From Nitrosopumilus cobalaminigenes (lineage in GTDB: Archaea > Thermoproteota > Nitrososphaeria > Nitrososphaerales > Nitrosopumilaceae), in contig NZ_CP026993.1 in NCBI RefSeq assembly GCF_013407145.1, positions 1 to 64,000 of the forward strand: 64,000 nucleotides of DNA. Direction: 5' to 3'. Position 1 is the first letter of the stretch; each line of letters begins with the position of its first letter. Position numbers and translations under genes: made by a program. Under the pieces are notes generated by a model, which was not told where the DNA came from, did no database searches, and saw only the letters and a list, made by a program, of their open reading frames with translations. This document shows positions 26,076 through 34,455 of this stretch, piece after piece.

Positions 26076-27091
26076 AATCCATTACAACTTTTGCTTTATT
26101 GATTTTAGTTGCTAGTATGGCCCTTGGAGGTATGACTAGTAATGTATCTGCTGCAGAAGATCCTGCAATCCTTCTCAAAATTGCTAAACGTGCACAAGAA
26201 CAAATCAATAATCAAATCTCTGTTGATTCATCAGATAAAGTAAAGAGATTGTTTGAAGAAGGAACTCAACAAGTAGATGCATTAGAAAAATCACTTAGAA
26301 GTGATGATGTTAGTTCAGCAAAGGAGCATTTCCTTTCTGCAATGAAAATTTTCAAAGAAATTTCTAGACACCTGACATCTTCAAATAGTGTTTCAGATGC
26401 AGCACCTCAAGCAGAATCAGCTTCAGTTAGAGATACTGTAAGAGATCCATCAAATGATCTTCAAAGATTACAAGTTTATGTAGAGAGCCTCAAAACAATT
26501 GCAAAAAAACATGATGCATCAATTAACTTTTCTGAATTAGATGAATCATTCAAACAAGCAAGACAACAAATCAGTGAACATCAATTTGCTCAGGCAATAG
26601 ATACTATTCATGAAATTAAAGAAACCATAGTAGAAATCAACAAAGAACTTCGTGAAAAAGCATCCAAACAAGAATCTCAAAGAGCTAAAGAATATGCTCA
26701 AAAATATTTGGAACAACTAGATAGATTAATTGAAAATGCCAAAAAACAAGGAGTTTCAGATGAAATTATTGAAAGACTAGAGTCTGCCAGAGAAAATCTG
26801 TCATCAACTGATAATCCACGACAAATTATTGAAGAAATTAGAAAAATAATGTCCCTAAAGGATCAATTTGATCTTACCAAACATGATAGACTAGAGTCTA
26901 GAATCTTACAAGTTGAAAAAACACTGTCTAGAATATCTCAAGTAGATGGAGTGGATCCTGAGGATATATCTGATGCAAGAGATACCCTTCAAAACATCAA
27001 ACAAAATTTGAGTGATGGAGAATTTGAAACTGCAAATGAACTTTTAAGAGATCTAGCAAAGCAATTGGCAGAAATTAAAAATTCTCTCTAA
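26072..27091 (+). CDS. Exported coiled-coil protein
   Basis: Signal peptide at residues 1-28 (SNVSAAED). The rest (to 339) is nearly all alpha-helical and strongly charged, with repeated long helices (VDALEKSLRSDDVSSAKEHF, FDLTKHDRLESRILQVEKTL) and no C-terminal anchor. Its ATG overlaps the stop of the preceding gene by 4 bp after a GGAGGAAGAGG ribosome site, so translation is coupled to the membrane sensor; it may be its extracellular partner. No family recognised. Confidence 0.7.
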   Translation: MKSITTFALLILVASMALGGMTSNVSAAEDPAILLKIAKRAQEQINNQISVDSSDKVKRLFEEGTQQVDALEKSLRSDDVSSAKEHFLSAMKIFKEISRHLTSSNSVSDAAPQAESASVRDTVRDPSNDLQRLQVYVESLKTIAKKHDASINFSELDESFKQARQQISEHQFAQAIDTIHEIKETIVEINKELREKASKQESQRAKEYAQKYLEQLDRLIENAKKQGVSDEIIERLESARENLSSTDNPRQIIEEIRKIMSLKDQFDLTKHDRLESRILQVEKTLSRISQVDGVDPEDISDARDTLQNIKQNLSDGEFETANELLRDLAKQLAEIKNSL

Positions 27092-27130
27092 TTGATTATC
27101 ATAAAATTCATATACATTTTCTAATCAGCA

Positions 27131-27331
27131 ATGAGCATGGCCTCTAAAGCAATTACAGTCGGTGTAGGAATTCCTATGATAATTGTTGGCGCTTTAATGG
27201 CATGGTTATGGGCTCCAATTGAAGGAGATCTACAAAATCAAATCGAACTTGTAGGAAGTACTATTGGAATCTTAGGTATAATATTTTTCATTTCTGGTTT
27301 GTTCTATACAAAAGAACCGGTAATGCATTAG
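27131..27331 (+). CDS. Small two-helix membrane protein
   Basis: A 66-aa protein with two membrane helices (AITVGVGIPMIIVGALMAWLW and IELVGSTIGILGIIFFISGLF, read in parts). Similar small two-helix proteins occur at 20405 and 28752. Function unknown. Confidence 0.6.
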   Translation: MSMASKAITVGVGIPMIIVGALMAWLWAPIEGDLQNQIELVGSTIGILGIIFFISGLFYTKEPVMH

Positions 27332-27372
27332 AAACTCATTGAATAAATAATGAAAAAAATTACGATTATTAC

Positions 27373-28086
27373 TTGAAAGTCAGATTATTTGAAATATTTA
27401 CGTCAGTTGAAGGTGAAGGGATTCTTTATGGAACAAAGACTCTTTTTGTGAGACTAGCAGGATGTCCGTTTACTTGTTTTTATTGTGATACAAAAGAATC
27501 TCTCCCTCTTGATTCAGGAACAGAATATTCTATTGATGATGCTAACCAGCTTATTGATTCTAATTTAAAAAATCAAACTTACAAAGTCAATTTTACAGGT
27601 GGTGATCCATTAATTCAACACGAAGCAGTTGCATTACTTGCAAAACATATTCAAGATAAAAAAATTCCAACATATCTTGAATCATCATGTTTTGATATTG
27701 ATAGATTTAACCACGTTTTACCTTTTATCGATATTGTTAAAATTGAATTCAAAACAAAGGATTCAGATTTTGTTGATTCAAAACACTATGAAAAATTAAT
27801 CGGTCACACAATGAAATGTCTAGAATCATCTGTAAAATCAAAGAAAACAACATACATCAAGGTAGTAGTAAGTTCAAAAACTCAACCTAATGAATTTGCA
27901 AATTTAGTAAAAGAAATTTTCAATATTGTATCCAAAGATGATATTGATGGATTTATCATTCAGCCTACATATGGAATTTCAGAACCATCATTAGATCTGT
28001 TATTGGAATTATACGATTTAGTATATCCTCACTACATTGATGTTAAGGTAGTACCACAATTACACAAATTCATTGGGGCTCCATAA
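27373..28086 (+). CDS. queE: 7-carboxy-7-deazaguanine synthase QueE
   Basis: Radical-SAM enzyme making the 7-deazaguanine core for archaeosine. Family-specific signature: N-terminal FTSVEGEG (substrate/Mg contact), then the 4Fe-4S ligands in CPFTCFYCD (about residues 31-39), and NFTGGDPL (about 73-80). 237 aa is within the family range. TTG start at 27373 (MKVRLFEIF). folE follows in the same direction after 64 bp, and queC lies opposite downstream, making a 7-deazaguanine cluster. Confidence 0.93.
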   Translation: MKVRLFEIFTSVEGEGILYGTKTLFVRLAGCPFTCFYCDTKESLPLDSGTEYSIDDANQLIDSNLKNQTYKVNFTGGDPLIQHEAVALLAKHIQDKKIPTYLESSCFDIDRFNHVLPFIDIVKIEFKTKDSDFVDSKHYEKLIGHTMKCLESSVKSKKTTYIKVVVSSKTQPNEFANLVKEIFNIVSKDDIDGFIIQPTYGISEPSLDLLLELYDLVYPHYIDVKVVPQLHKFIGAP

Positions 28087-28096
28087 AATTAGCACC

Positions 28097-28116
28097 TGCC
28101 TAATAATCTGCTTAGG
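28097..28116 (+). promoter_or_regulatory. TGCCTAA motif and imperfect repeat upstream of folE
   Basis: TGCCTAA (28097-28103) is followed by GCTTAGG (28110-28116), an imperfect inverted partner, 35-54 bp upstream of the folE start. It is one of the recurring TGCCTAA sites. Confidence 0.4.
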
Positions 28117-28150
28117 TTCAAATACTAGAAAAATTCTGTGAGATCATAAA

Positions 28151-28708
28151 ATGGATGAAGAACGTGTAAAAAAACTTGTTAGAGAATTAATCATAGAAGT
28201 TGGAGAAGATCCTACACGTGAAGGTTTACGCGAAACTCCAGAAAGAATTGCAAATATGTACAAAGAAATCTTTGGTGGGTATGATTCTGATTCAGAATTA
28301 TCTGTACAATTCTCAGAAGATTCTGACGTAGTTATTGCACGTGATATTCAATTTTATTCAATGTGTGAACACCATATGTTACCATTTTTTGGAAAAATCC
28401 ACATTGCTTATTCACCAAATGGTAGAGTATTTGGTATTTCAAAACTTGTTAGATTAGTTGAAAAATATTCAAAAAGACTTCAAATCCAAGAACGATTAAC
28501 CAAAAATATTGCTGATGAACTACATTCTCAAGGAGTAAAGGGTGTTGTAGTTTTGGCTGATGCTGAACATCTTTGTATGAAAATGCGTGGTGTCAAAAAC
28601 GATGCAAAACTTTCTTCATCTGCATTTCGAGGAATCTATGAAAATAAAGAGGAAAAAGCAGGAATAATGTCACTAATTAGACAACGTGGCTCAGATTTGT
28701 CCTTTTAG
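28151..28708 (+). CDS. folE: GTP cyclohydrolase I, FolE type
   Basis: Converts GTP to dihydroneopterin triphosphate, the first step toward 7-deazaguanines and pterins. Zinc ligands in MCEHHMLPF (about residues 74-82) and EHLCMKMRGV (about 141-150); catalytic-site residues in GKIHIAYSPNGRVFG. At 185 aa it is a canonical bacterial/eukaryotic-type FolE rather than the archaeal MptA type. Its position beside queE supports supply of archaeosine precursor. Confidence 0.95.
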   Translation: MDEERVKKLVRELIIEVGEDPTREGLRETPERIANMYKEIFGGYDSDSELSVQFSEDSDVVIARDIQFYSMCEHHMLPFFGKIHIAYSPNGRVFGISKLVRLVEKYSKRLQIQERLTKNIADELHSQGVKGVVVLADAEHLCMKMRGVKNDAKLSSSAFRGIYENKEEKAGIMSLIRQRGSDLSF

Positions 28709-28751
28709 ACAATACTGAAAAATTAAATAATCAATATTTTTCATCACAATC

Positions 28752-29003
28752 ATGGGAGCAAATCCGTACATACACATTCCAAAGGAATCATTTCCGAACT
28801 GGATATGGTATACAATTGAATGTGTTATAGTGATTGCATTAGGCATGCTAATTTCTAGAGAAATTACTGATTCTATTGAAGGACTTGCACCAGATACACA
28901 AAATTATATCTTTATGGGAATTGTTGGTCTCATCTTTTTAATTTGGTACATTGGTATTAGAGGAATAATTCTAAAAAAGAAAATTCTAAAGAACAGCTAC
29001 TAG
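28752..29003 (+). CDS. Small two-helix membrane protein
   Basis: An 83-aa protein with helices at about 19-38 (IWYTIECVIVIALGMLI) and 54-73 (YIFMGIVGLIFLIWYIGI), ending in a lysine-rich tail. It sits between folE and the convergent queC. Unknown function. Confidence 0.6.
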   Translation: MGANPYIHIPKESFPNWIWYTIECVIVIALGMLISREITDSIEGLAPDTQNYIFMGIVGLIFLIWYIGIRGIILKKKILKNSY

Positions 29004-29005
29004 AA

Positions 29006-29680
29006 TTATTTTAGATATTTTGTTTTATCTGTAATTCCAGCTTTTTCAAATGCAATTTTTCTATTATTGCAAGATTCACAAACTCCACAATGATATTTTT
29101 TGTTTGAATAACAACTCCATGTCTTGAATATGGAATCTCCCAAAACTTTGATTCCTGCTTTCAACAAATCACTTTTTGATAAACCCTTACGATATGGAGA
29201 CCAAATTTCTATATTTTTTCTCAACTTTGATTTAATTCCATCAATTTCTCCTTGATTAAATGCAGTTTCTAGTTTTTTCGCAAAAGCTGGTCTGCAATCA
29301 GGATAATGTCTGTCTCCCGTATGAGCGCCATACACTACTAGTGATGCATTTAATGTAAAAGCCCAAGCTGATGCAATTGATAGAAAAACTGCATTTCTAA
29401 TTGGTACTACAATAGAATATTCAAACTTGCTTGGAATTTTTCTCTTAGAACTTGTTAAAACGTTAGAATTTCCGTACAATTCTTTCATAAACCCAATATC
29501 AACAATTCTATGTTGTTTTAATCCTAATTTCTTTGCAAAGGATTTAGCAGCTGCAATCTCGCTATTTGCCTTTTGTCCGTATGAAAATGTAATTCCATAC
29601 AACTCATATTTTGATTTCAAATAAGATACAGCGCAAACAGAATCAATCCCTCCACTAAAAACAATGACTGCTTTCTTCAT
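29006..29680 (-). CDS. queC: 7-cyano-7-deazaguanine synthase QueC
   Basis: ATP-dependent conversion of CDG to preQ0, the base inserted into tRNA for archaeosine. PP-loop FSGGIDSVC (residues 8-16), the conserved GAHTGDRHYPDCR (about 118-130) and the C-terminal zinc site CYSNKKYHCGVCESC (about 190-204). 224 aa as expected. It is the last gene of a minus-strand unit: GPN-loop GTPase, thrB (abutting), queC (3-bp gap). Confidence 0.95.
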   Translation of the reverse strand: MKKAVIVFSGGIDSVCAVSYLKSKYELYGITFSYGQKANSEIAAAKSFAKKLGLKQHRIVDIGFMKELYGNSNVLTSSKRKIPSKFEYSIVVPIRNAVFLSIASAWAFTLNASLVVYGAHTGDRHYPDCRPAFAKKLETAFNQGEIDGIKSKLRKNIEIWSPYRKGLSKSDLLKAGIKVLGDSIFKTWSCYSNKKYHCGVCESCNNRKIAFEKAGITDKTKYLK

Positions 29681-29683
29681 TTT

Positions 29684-30607
29684 CTATTTTCTCTTATCTG
29701 CTGCACCCTTGCTAGGTTTACAAATTACTGTTTGACATTTTGTATTTTTAGATGCGAAACCTCTTGACATGGCCAAACTAATTTTTTTCAAATCAGATGT
29801 ACTTTTTGAAAATGCTATGACTGATGGACCTGCACCACTAATGGTAACTCCTAATGCACCAGCTTTAATGGCATTTTCTTTAACTTTAGAAAATCCTGGT
29901 ATCATATGCTTTCTAGCTGGTTCAACAATTACATCTCTAATTGAATTTCCTATCAATTCAGGATCTTTCTTCATAAATCCTGCTACTATTGCTGAAGCAT
30001 TTGATAAATTCAAAATACTGTCAGTTAATTTGATGTTTTTTGGAATAACTCCTCTTGATACTTTGGTTTTTTTCTTTGGAACATCAATAGTTGGTACTGC
30101 AACACACATCCTGAGATTTGCTGGTGGTTCAATTCTAATTACATCCAAGGGGTTGGTTCTCACTATAACAAAACCACCTAAAACAGAAGCTGCAACATTA
30201 TCATAATGAACTGTTCCTGCACTAGCTTTTTCCCCAGAACCTGCAAATTCTACCAAAGAATTTCCATCCAGTTTTAATCCAAATAATTTATCAAATGCAA
30301 CTGCAGTTGCAGCAGCTGATGCTGCACTACTTCCCATTCCAAATCCTGCAGGAATTCCTTTTTTGATTTTAATTTCCACTCCTTGTTTTATTTTGAATTC
30401 CTTTTTCATATTCTTTACAACTAATCCTGCTGTATTTTTTTCAGGATCTGTAGGTATGTTGTCTTCAGTAACTATTTTGATTCCATTTTTTATTTTAGTT
30501 AGTGTAACTGTATCATAAAATGCATCTACTGCCAACCCAAACACATCAAAGCCTGGACCTAGATTTGCGGTTGATGAAGGTGCCTTTGCAGTAACTTTTG
30601 ATACCAT
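29684..30607 (-). CDS. thrB: Homoserine kinase
   Basis: GHMP-family kinase phosphorylating homoserine in threonine synthesis. N-terminal APSSTANLGPGFDVFGLA motif (about residues 9-26), the phosphate-binding GIPAGFGMGSSAASAAA (about 86-102, P-x3-G-x-GSSAA pattern) and the C-terminal GVTISGAGPSVIAF (about 252-265). 307 aa is typical. It starts at the base after the stop of the GPN-loop gene, implying coupled expression. Confidence 0.93.
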   Translation of the reverse strand: MVSKVTAKAPSSTANLGPGFDVFGLAVDAFYDTVTLTKIKNGIKIVTEDNIPTDPEKNTAGLVVKNMKKEFKIKQGVEIKIKKGIPAGFGMGSSAASAAATAVAFDKLFGLKLDGNSLVEFAGSGEKASAGTVHYDNVAASVLGGFVIVRTNPLDVIRIEPPANLRMCVAVPTIDVPKKKTKVSRGVIPKNIKLTDSILNLSNASAIVAGFMKKDPELIGNSIRDVIVEPARKHMIPGFSKVKENAIKAGALGVTISGAGPSVIAFSKSTSDLKKISLAMSRGFASKNTKCQTVICKPSKGAADKRK

Positions 30608-31366
30608 CTAATCTTCTACCTCCTCACCCAAATTAAGAATTCTGCTCATTGCACCTTCTAGATTCACAAAACCATCCCCTGTCACATTTGATATTGGAAT
30701 TAGCCCTTGTGCAAATCCCCCTAAATTTAGCCCTCGTAAAATATTTGTAGTTAGTGCGTAAGTATCACCATCTGTTTCTTTAGCAATTGCATTCTCCAAA
30801 GTTTTCAAATTTGTAGACCACTGTAAAATATCTTTTAATTTGTCACCAATTAGATCTGATTTTGTCAGAACATTGATTGTTGGTAAATTCAATCGTAATC
30901 TTATTGATGTTGCAAGTAATGCAATTGAAACAAAATTTACTGGTGTATTAATTAAAACACCATCAAAAAGAAATATGCTTGTCTTTTCTTCTGATGTCAG
31001 ATTTTCTATAATGAATCGTCCACTAGAACGATATGCAAATAATTCAATTTGTCCAGGTGTATCTACAATAAGATAATCAGGATTTACTTTGTTTACATCA
31101 TTTTGAATCTCATCTATTTTTGATGCAATCAAATCATTTGCCATCACCATAGCACCATTTGGACCTAAATCATATTGTTGCATTATTGATACATAATCTA
31201 CGTAATCTCTAACATCAACATCACAAGTATATGCTAAATTTTCTACACCTGGATCTAAATTCAAAACTGCAGCAAATGCCCCGTTTTTTGTATAATATTC
31301 ATGAAGCTTTGATGAAAGCAATGATTTTCCTGAACCTGCAGTACCTGAAACAAAAATTGTTTTCAA
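30608..31366 (-). CDS. GPN-loop GTPase
   Basis: P-loop SGTAGSGKSLL (about residues 7-17) and the diagnostic GPN triad in LGPNGAMVMA (about 68-77), Walker B YLIVDTPGQIELF (about 99-111) and the specificity motif LTKSD (about 168). Archaeal/eukaryotic GPN GTPases form dimers and in eukaryotes help assemble RNA polymerase; the archaeal role is unsettled. Length 252 aa is normal. First gene of the unit with thrB and queC. Confidence 0.92.
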   Translation of the reverse strand: MKTIFVSGTAGSGKSLLSSKLHEYYTKNGAFAAVLNLDPGVENLAYTCDVDVRDYVDYVSIMQQYDLGPNGAMVMANDLIASKIDEIQNDVNKVNPDYLIVDTPGQIELFAYRSSGRFIIENLTSEEKTSIFLFDGVLINTPVNFVSIALLATSIRLRLNLPTINVLTKSDLIGDKLKDILQWSTNLKTLENAIAKETDGDTYALTTNILRGLNLGGFAQGLIPISNVTGDGFVNLEGAMSRILNLGEEVED

Positions 31367-31504
31367 TCCGTCTAATTTTCTTTATTTGCTTATATTTCAA
31401 ACTAGCTTGGTTTTGAGATTATAATCTCTGAAATTTCCATAATGGTATTGTAAATGATAGAAAAATTCCACCTGGTCTTTAACTAATTGATTTGTATACC
31501 ATTT

Positions 31505-31663
31505 GTGAGCCAAACTACATTTGAAAAAGAAGATCATTTGAAAGACTTGGTAGTTAAATTACTCAAAGATAGAAATCTTTCAGATTATGATATGCTGGAT
31601 AATCTTTTTGAAGAAATTAAACTAGAACTCCAAAATCACGACAAACCCCAAGATTCTCTATGA
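31505..31663 (+). CDS. Small acidic helical protein (52 aa)
   Basis: GTG start at 31505, TGA at 31661-31663. It encodes a 52-aa protein starting MSQTTFEKEDHLKDLVVKLL and ending HDKPQDSL. The composition (helical, charged, leucine-spaced: DMLDNLFEEIKLEL) is protein-like, and the frame fills an otherwise empty gap between divergent genes. A TATA-like TTGTATACC lies just upstream. Family unknown. Confidence 0.5.
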   Translation: MSQTTFEKEDHLKDLVVKLLKDRNLSDYDMLDNLFEEIKLELQNHDKPQDSL

Positions 31664-31669
31664 TTTCTA

Positions 31670-31685
31670 TGCCTATTTTTAGGCA
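31670..31685. promoter_or_regulatory. TGCCTA / TAGGCA inverted repeat
   Basis: TGCCTA (31670-31675), TTTT, TAGGCA (31680-31685): a perfect short inverted repeat 64-79 bp upstream of the flippase-like gene's ATG, of the same half-site found in front of crcB, folE and others. Confidence 0.4.
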
Positions 31686-31748
31686 CAAATTTTTCCTGAC
31701 TGAAAATTTACTCAACTTTCATATTTGATTCCTCAAAAAAATCATCAA

Positions 31749-32765
31749 ATGAACTGGAGAATAGTTGCCATTCCTATTACATTAATTCCAATTTTCATAA
31801 TTGCGATTCAATTTGATATTCAAGTTGAAGATATACTTGCAATTGGATTATTTCCATTTGTTGGCGCAATAGTTGCCATGATGATTAAACTGGTTCTTCA
31901 GGGTGTCAAATTTGCATACATTACAAGAAAATATCTTGGAAATTTTGATTCATTCTTCAAACTAGTAGGAGTTCGAGTTGGTAGTGAATTTATCAAATTT
32001 ACAACTCCTATGTTTATTGGTGCAGAATTTGTTGTAATTTACTATCTTCATAAAAAAGGTGCAAAACCTGCAAAATCTGCATGGATTGCAATAATGGATA
32101 TTGTAACTGAAGTATTTGCAGCAGGTTTGCTTTCTATTATGGCAGGAATTATTGCATTACTCAGTGGTGCATATGTTGTAGCAACAGTAATTTTAGCTAC
32201 CAGTATTGTAATTACTTCATTATGGATGGTCATGTTCTTCCTTTCCTCAAAACATACATTCCAAGTCCCTAAAGTTTTAGGAAATCTTGCAACACGATTT
32301 GGAAAAGAAAAAGGCACAAAAGCTATTGAGAAAACAAACACATGGATGGAAGAAGTATGTACTATGAGTAGAGAAAACCTAAAAACTTCTGAATCTAAAA
32401 AAATCTTTGTCGTTTCATTTTTGTTTTCGTTAGCATCTTGGGCGTTTTATGGAATATCATTTATGATTATTGCAATGGGAACTGACTTTGCAATTTCTGC
32501 ATTTGATTCTATTATGGCAGTTATGGGTGCAAATGCAATTGGGAATTTACCAATTACTATAGGAGGATCTGGTCTTGCAGAATTTGGAATCATTGCATAT
32601 TTGAATAATTTAGATCCATTTGCATTTGAAATTACTGAAGGAGTTGTAGGCTGGGATGCAGTAATTGGTTGGAGAATTGCAACATACTATGTTCCAATTG
32701 TGATTACGTGGCTACTTTTGGTAAAATTAGCCTTGAGCAGGATTCCAAAATCACAATCTTCATAG
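31749..32765 (+). CDS. UPF0104/lysylphosphatidylglycerol-synthase-like flippase domain membrane protein
   Basis: Start set at ATG 31749 (MNWRIVAIPITLIP) rather than TTG 31725. About 338 aa with roughly 8 membrane helices. The FVGVRVGSEF-like stretch, FTTPMFIGAEFVVIYYLHKKG and the C-terminal NLPITIGGSGLAEFGIIAYL (about 275-294) are marks of the UPF0104/LPG_synthase_TM family, members of which move lipids or glycolipids. No synthase domain is fused. Substrate unknown. Confidence 0.82.
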   Translation: MNWRIVAIPITLIPIFIIAIQFDIQVEDILAIGLFPFVGAIVAMMIKLVLQGVKFAYITRKYLGNFDSFFKLVGVRVGSEFIKFTTPMFIGAEFVVIYYLHKKGAKPAKSAWIAIMDIVTEVFAAGLLSIMAGIIALLSGAYVVATVILATSIVITSLWMVMFFLSSKHTFQVPKVLGNLATRFGKEKGTKAIEKTNTWMEEVCTMSRENLKTSESKKIFVVSFLFSLASWAFYGISFMIIAMGTDFAISAFDSIMAVMGANAIGNLPITIGGSGLAEFGIIAYLNNLDPFAFEITEGVVGWDAVIGWRIATYYVPIVITWLLLVKLALSRIPKSQSS

Positions 32766-32799
32766 AAACCACTTTATCTTAATCTGATTTTTTTTAATT

Positions 32800-33600
32800 G
32801 TGGATTTTAAAAATAAAGTTGTTCTCATAACAGGCGCATCATCAGGAATTGGCAAAGAATCTGCAATAGAGTTTGCAAAAAAAGGAGCAAACATTGTCCT
32901 AGTTTCAAGAACTAAAGAAAAGCTTGAACAAGTTGCAAACGAATTAAAAAAATTCAATGTTACTACACTCACTTGTCAATGTGATGTATCAAAAAAAGAT
33001 CAAGTAAAAGAAATGTCAAAAACAGTTTTAGAGAAATTTAATTCAGTTGATATTTTAGTAAATAATGCCGGTTTTGCAATCTATGGCTCTGTATCTGATT
33101 TGAGCATTGATGATATAGAATCACAAATGGAGACAAATTATTTTGGAATGATTTACTGTGTCAAAAATTTTCTTCCTACAATGATTGAAAAAAGATCAGG
33201 TCACATTGTCAATGTAGCATCAGTGGCTGCAAGTTTTGGTTTACCTGGAATTGCTTCATACTGCGCATCAAAATTTGCAATGTTGGGATTCTCAGAAGGA
33301 CTAAAACATGAATTAAAAAATACAGGAGTTGGAATCACAGTTGTTAGTCCTATTATGGTTAGGACAAATTTCTTTGAGCATCCATCATTTGAAAAAATGC
33401 CAAAATTTTCTCCAACCTCACTTAGTTCTAAAACTGTTGCAAAAGCAATTCTAAAAGCAGCAAATTCTCCTAGATTGGAAATCATAGTTCCATCTGTAGT
33501 TAGAGGTGCAGTTTGGTTCAAAAACACATTTCCATTTTTAATCAATCCAATTATGGGTAAAGCTTTCAAAAAACAATTAGATTCTATGAAAAAAGATTAA
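32800..33600 (+). CDS. Short-chain dehydrogenase/reductase
   Basis: Classical SDR of 266 aa: TGASSGIGKES (about residues 11-21), NNAGFAIYG (about 88-96), catalytic Ser region VNVASVAASFG (about 138) and YCASKFAMLGFSE (Tyr-x3-Lys, about 153). The C-terminal half resembles DltE/YqjQ-like SDRs with a late hydrophobic tail. GTG start at 32800. Overlaps the convergent gene at 33597 by 4 bp. Substrate unknown. Confidence 0.9.
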   Translation: MDFKNKVVLITGASSGIGKESAIEFAKKGANIVLVSRTKEKLEQVANELKKFNVTTLTCQCDVSKKDQVKEMSKTVLEKFNSVDILVNNAGFAIYGSVSDLSIDDIESQMETNYFGMIYCVKNFLPTMIEKRSGHIVNVASVAASFGLPGIASYCASKFAMLGFSEGLKHELKNTGVGITVVSPIMVRTNFFEHPSFEKMPKFSPTSLSSKTVAKAILKAANSPRLEIIVPSVVRGAVWFKNTFPFLINPIMGKAFKKQLDSMKKD

Positions 33601-34004
33601 TCTTCTTCTGAATCATCAGCTGCAGATTCACCACTTGAGCCTACATCTAACAATTCTAAAGATTTTAAATTAAATTGATAAATTGCTTTCATATCAATTT
33701 CTTTTTCTTTTTCAAGAAACTCTGATACTTTTTTACTCAATGGAGCTTTATGTTGATCGAACACAAATTCGTAAACTTCACCTTTTAGTAAATCATCCAT
33801 TTTGATATCTTTTGCAACATCCATAGTTACTATATGTCGTCCATCCTCTACTGCATCATACAACTGGGCATCAAGCTTGTTATCTTCATAATAGAATTCT
33901 AAAATGTATCCTTGTTTCTTTAGCTCTTCAGGTTTCTTAAATTTAGCATTTTGAATTTCGTCCGTAACCCATTCAGGAATTTCATCTTCTTTCTTTTTTA
34001 CCAT
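33597..34004 (-). CDS. Conserved hypothetical acidic protein
   Basis: Start at ATG 34004 (MVKKKEDEIPEWVTDEIQ), 7 bp after the upstream zinc-finger gene; the longer frame from 34085 overlaps that gene. About 135 aa, highly charged, central beta-rich part (GYILEFYYEDNKLDAQLYD) and an acidic S/D/E C-terminus. Not recognised. Part of a minus-strand cluster of three short genes. Confidence 0.6.
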   Translation of the reverse strand: MVKKKEDEIPEWVTDEIQNAKFKKPEELKKQGYILEFYYEDNKLDAQLYDAVEDGRHIVTMDVAKDIKMDDLLKGEVYEFVFDQHKAPLSKKVSEFLEKEKEIDMKAIYQFNLKSLELLDVGSSGESAADDSEED

Positions 34005-34011
34005 GGTAAAT

Positions 34012-34332
34012 CTACTCTGCAGTTTCTGCTTTTTCTTTTTTACTTTTTGACCACCATTCAAGATAGTCATCGTGTTTATCATCACGTGTTCTTTCTTTTT
34101 GATTTAACTTGAATCTGATATCTGATACTTCTTCTCTTGTAGCATACAAGCCACATCGTTTACAAATGAAATGTCTTCTATTCTTCTCATCCATTTTCAT
34201 TGGAATGTCAATTTCATCAAATAATTTGAATAAAGCGTCTCTACTTCTGTCCTCTTCTTCAGGAAAATCTTCTATGTATTTTGCTTCTATCTTCTTTTTT
34301 GCTCGTGATGTACATTCAGGACAGTTAGGCAC
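34012..34332 (-). CDS. Zinc-finger protein with two CxxC pairs
   Basis: 106 aa: N-terminal CPEC (residues 4-7), long charged helix, then CKRCGLYATREE (about 57-68). The two CxxC knuckles are about 50 residues apart and probably build one zinc site. The C-terminal third is charged helix (KSKKEKAETAE). It begins with GTG at 34332, 12 bp after the preceding small frame, and is followed after 7 bp by the acidic protein gene. Confidence 0.65.
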   Translation of the reverse strand: MPNCPECTSRAKKKIEAKYIEDFPEEEDRSRDALFKLFDEIDIPMKMDEKNRRHFICKRCGLYATREEVSDIRFKLNQKERTRDDKHDDYLEWWSKSKKEKAETAE

Positions 34333-34344
34333 TGATGATTTGGC

Positions 34345-34440
34345 TTAATTTTTTCCATAAAAGCGTTCCCACAATCTGAACTGATCGATGTTGCCCGACA
34401 CGCGGATTTTTTCATCATCCCTTTCGGTCCGTTCGCCCAT
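34345..34440 (-). CDS. GC-rich small reading frame (31 aa)
   Basis: ATG at 34440, stop at 34345-34347. The product starts MGERTERDDEKIRVSGNIDQ and ends FRLWERFYGKN. The same frame stays open upstream without ATG (EIIHYFDDFVRLARGIS), so an unusual start could extend it. Codons CGC, CGG, GGG and CTG are rare in the neighbours, and the DNA is about half G+C in an AT-rich genome. It lies 12 bp upstream of the zinc-finger gene. It could instead be a structured RNA (see next entry). Confidence 0.4.
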   Translation of the reverse strand: MGERTERDDEKIRVSGNIDQFRLWERFYGKN

Positions 34441-34455
34441 CGAAATCCCGCGTGC
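34397..34455. repeat. Imperfect inverted repeat in GC-rich island
   Basis: CACGCGG (34399-34405) plus ATTT (34406-34409) pairs with AAATCCCGCGTG (34443-34454) with one bulged base, enclosing a CGGTCCG near-palindrome (34425-34431). High G+C plus pairing is a typical archaeal ncRNA signature, but no known RNA family fits and a reading frame overlaps it. Confidence 0.45.

Noticed and set aside
28110-28130. T-loop-like GGTTCAAAT suggesting a tRNA
   Set aside because: No GC-rich stems on either side; the surroundings are an AT-rich promoter region.
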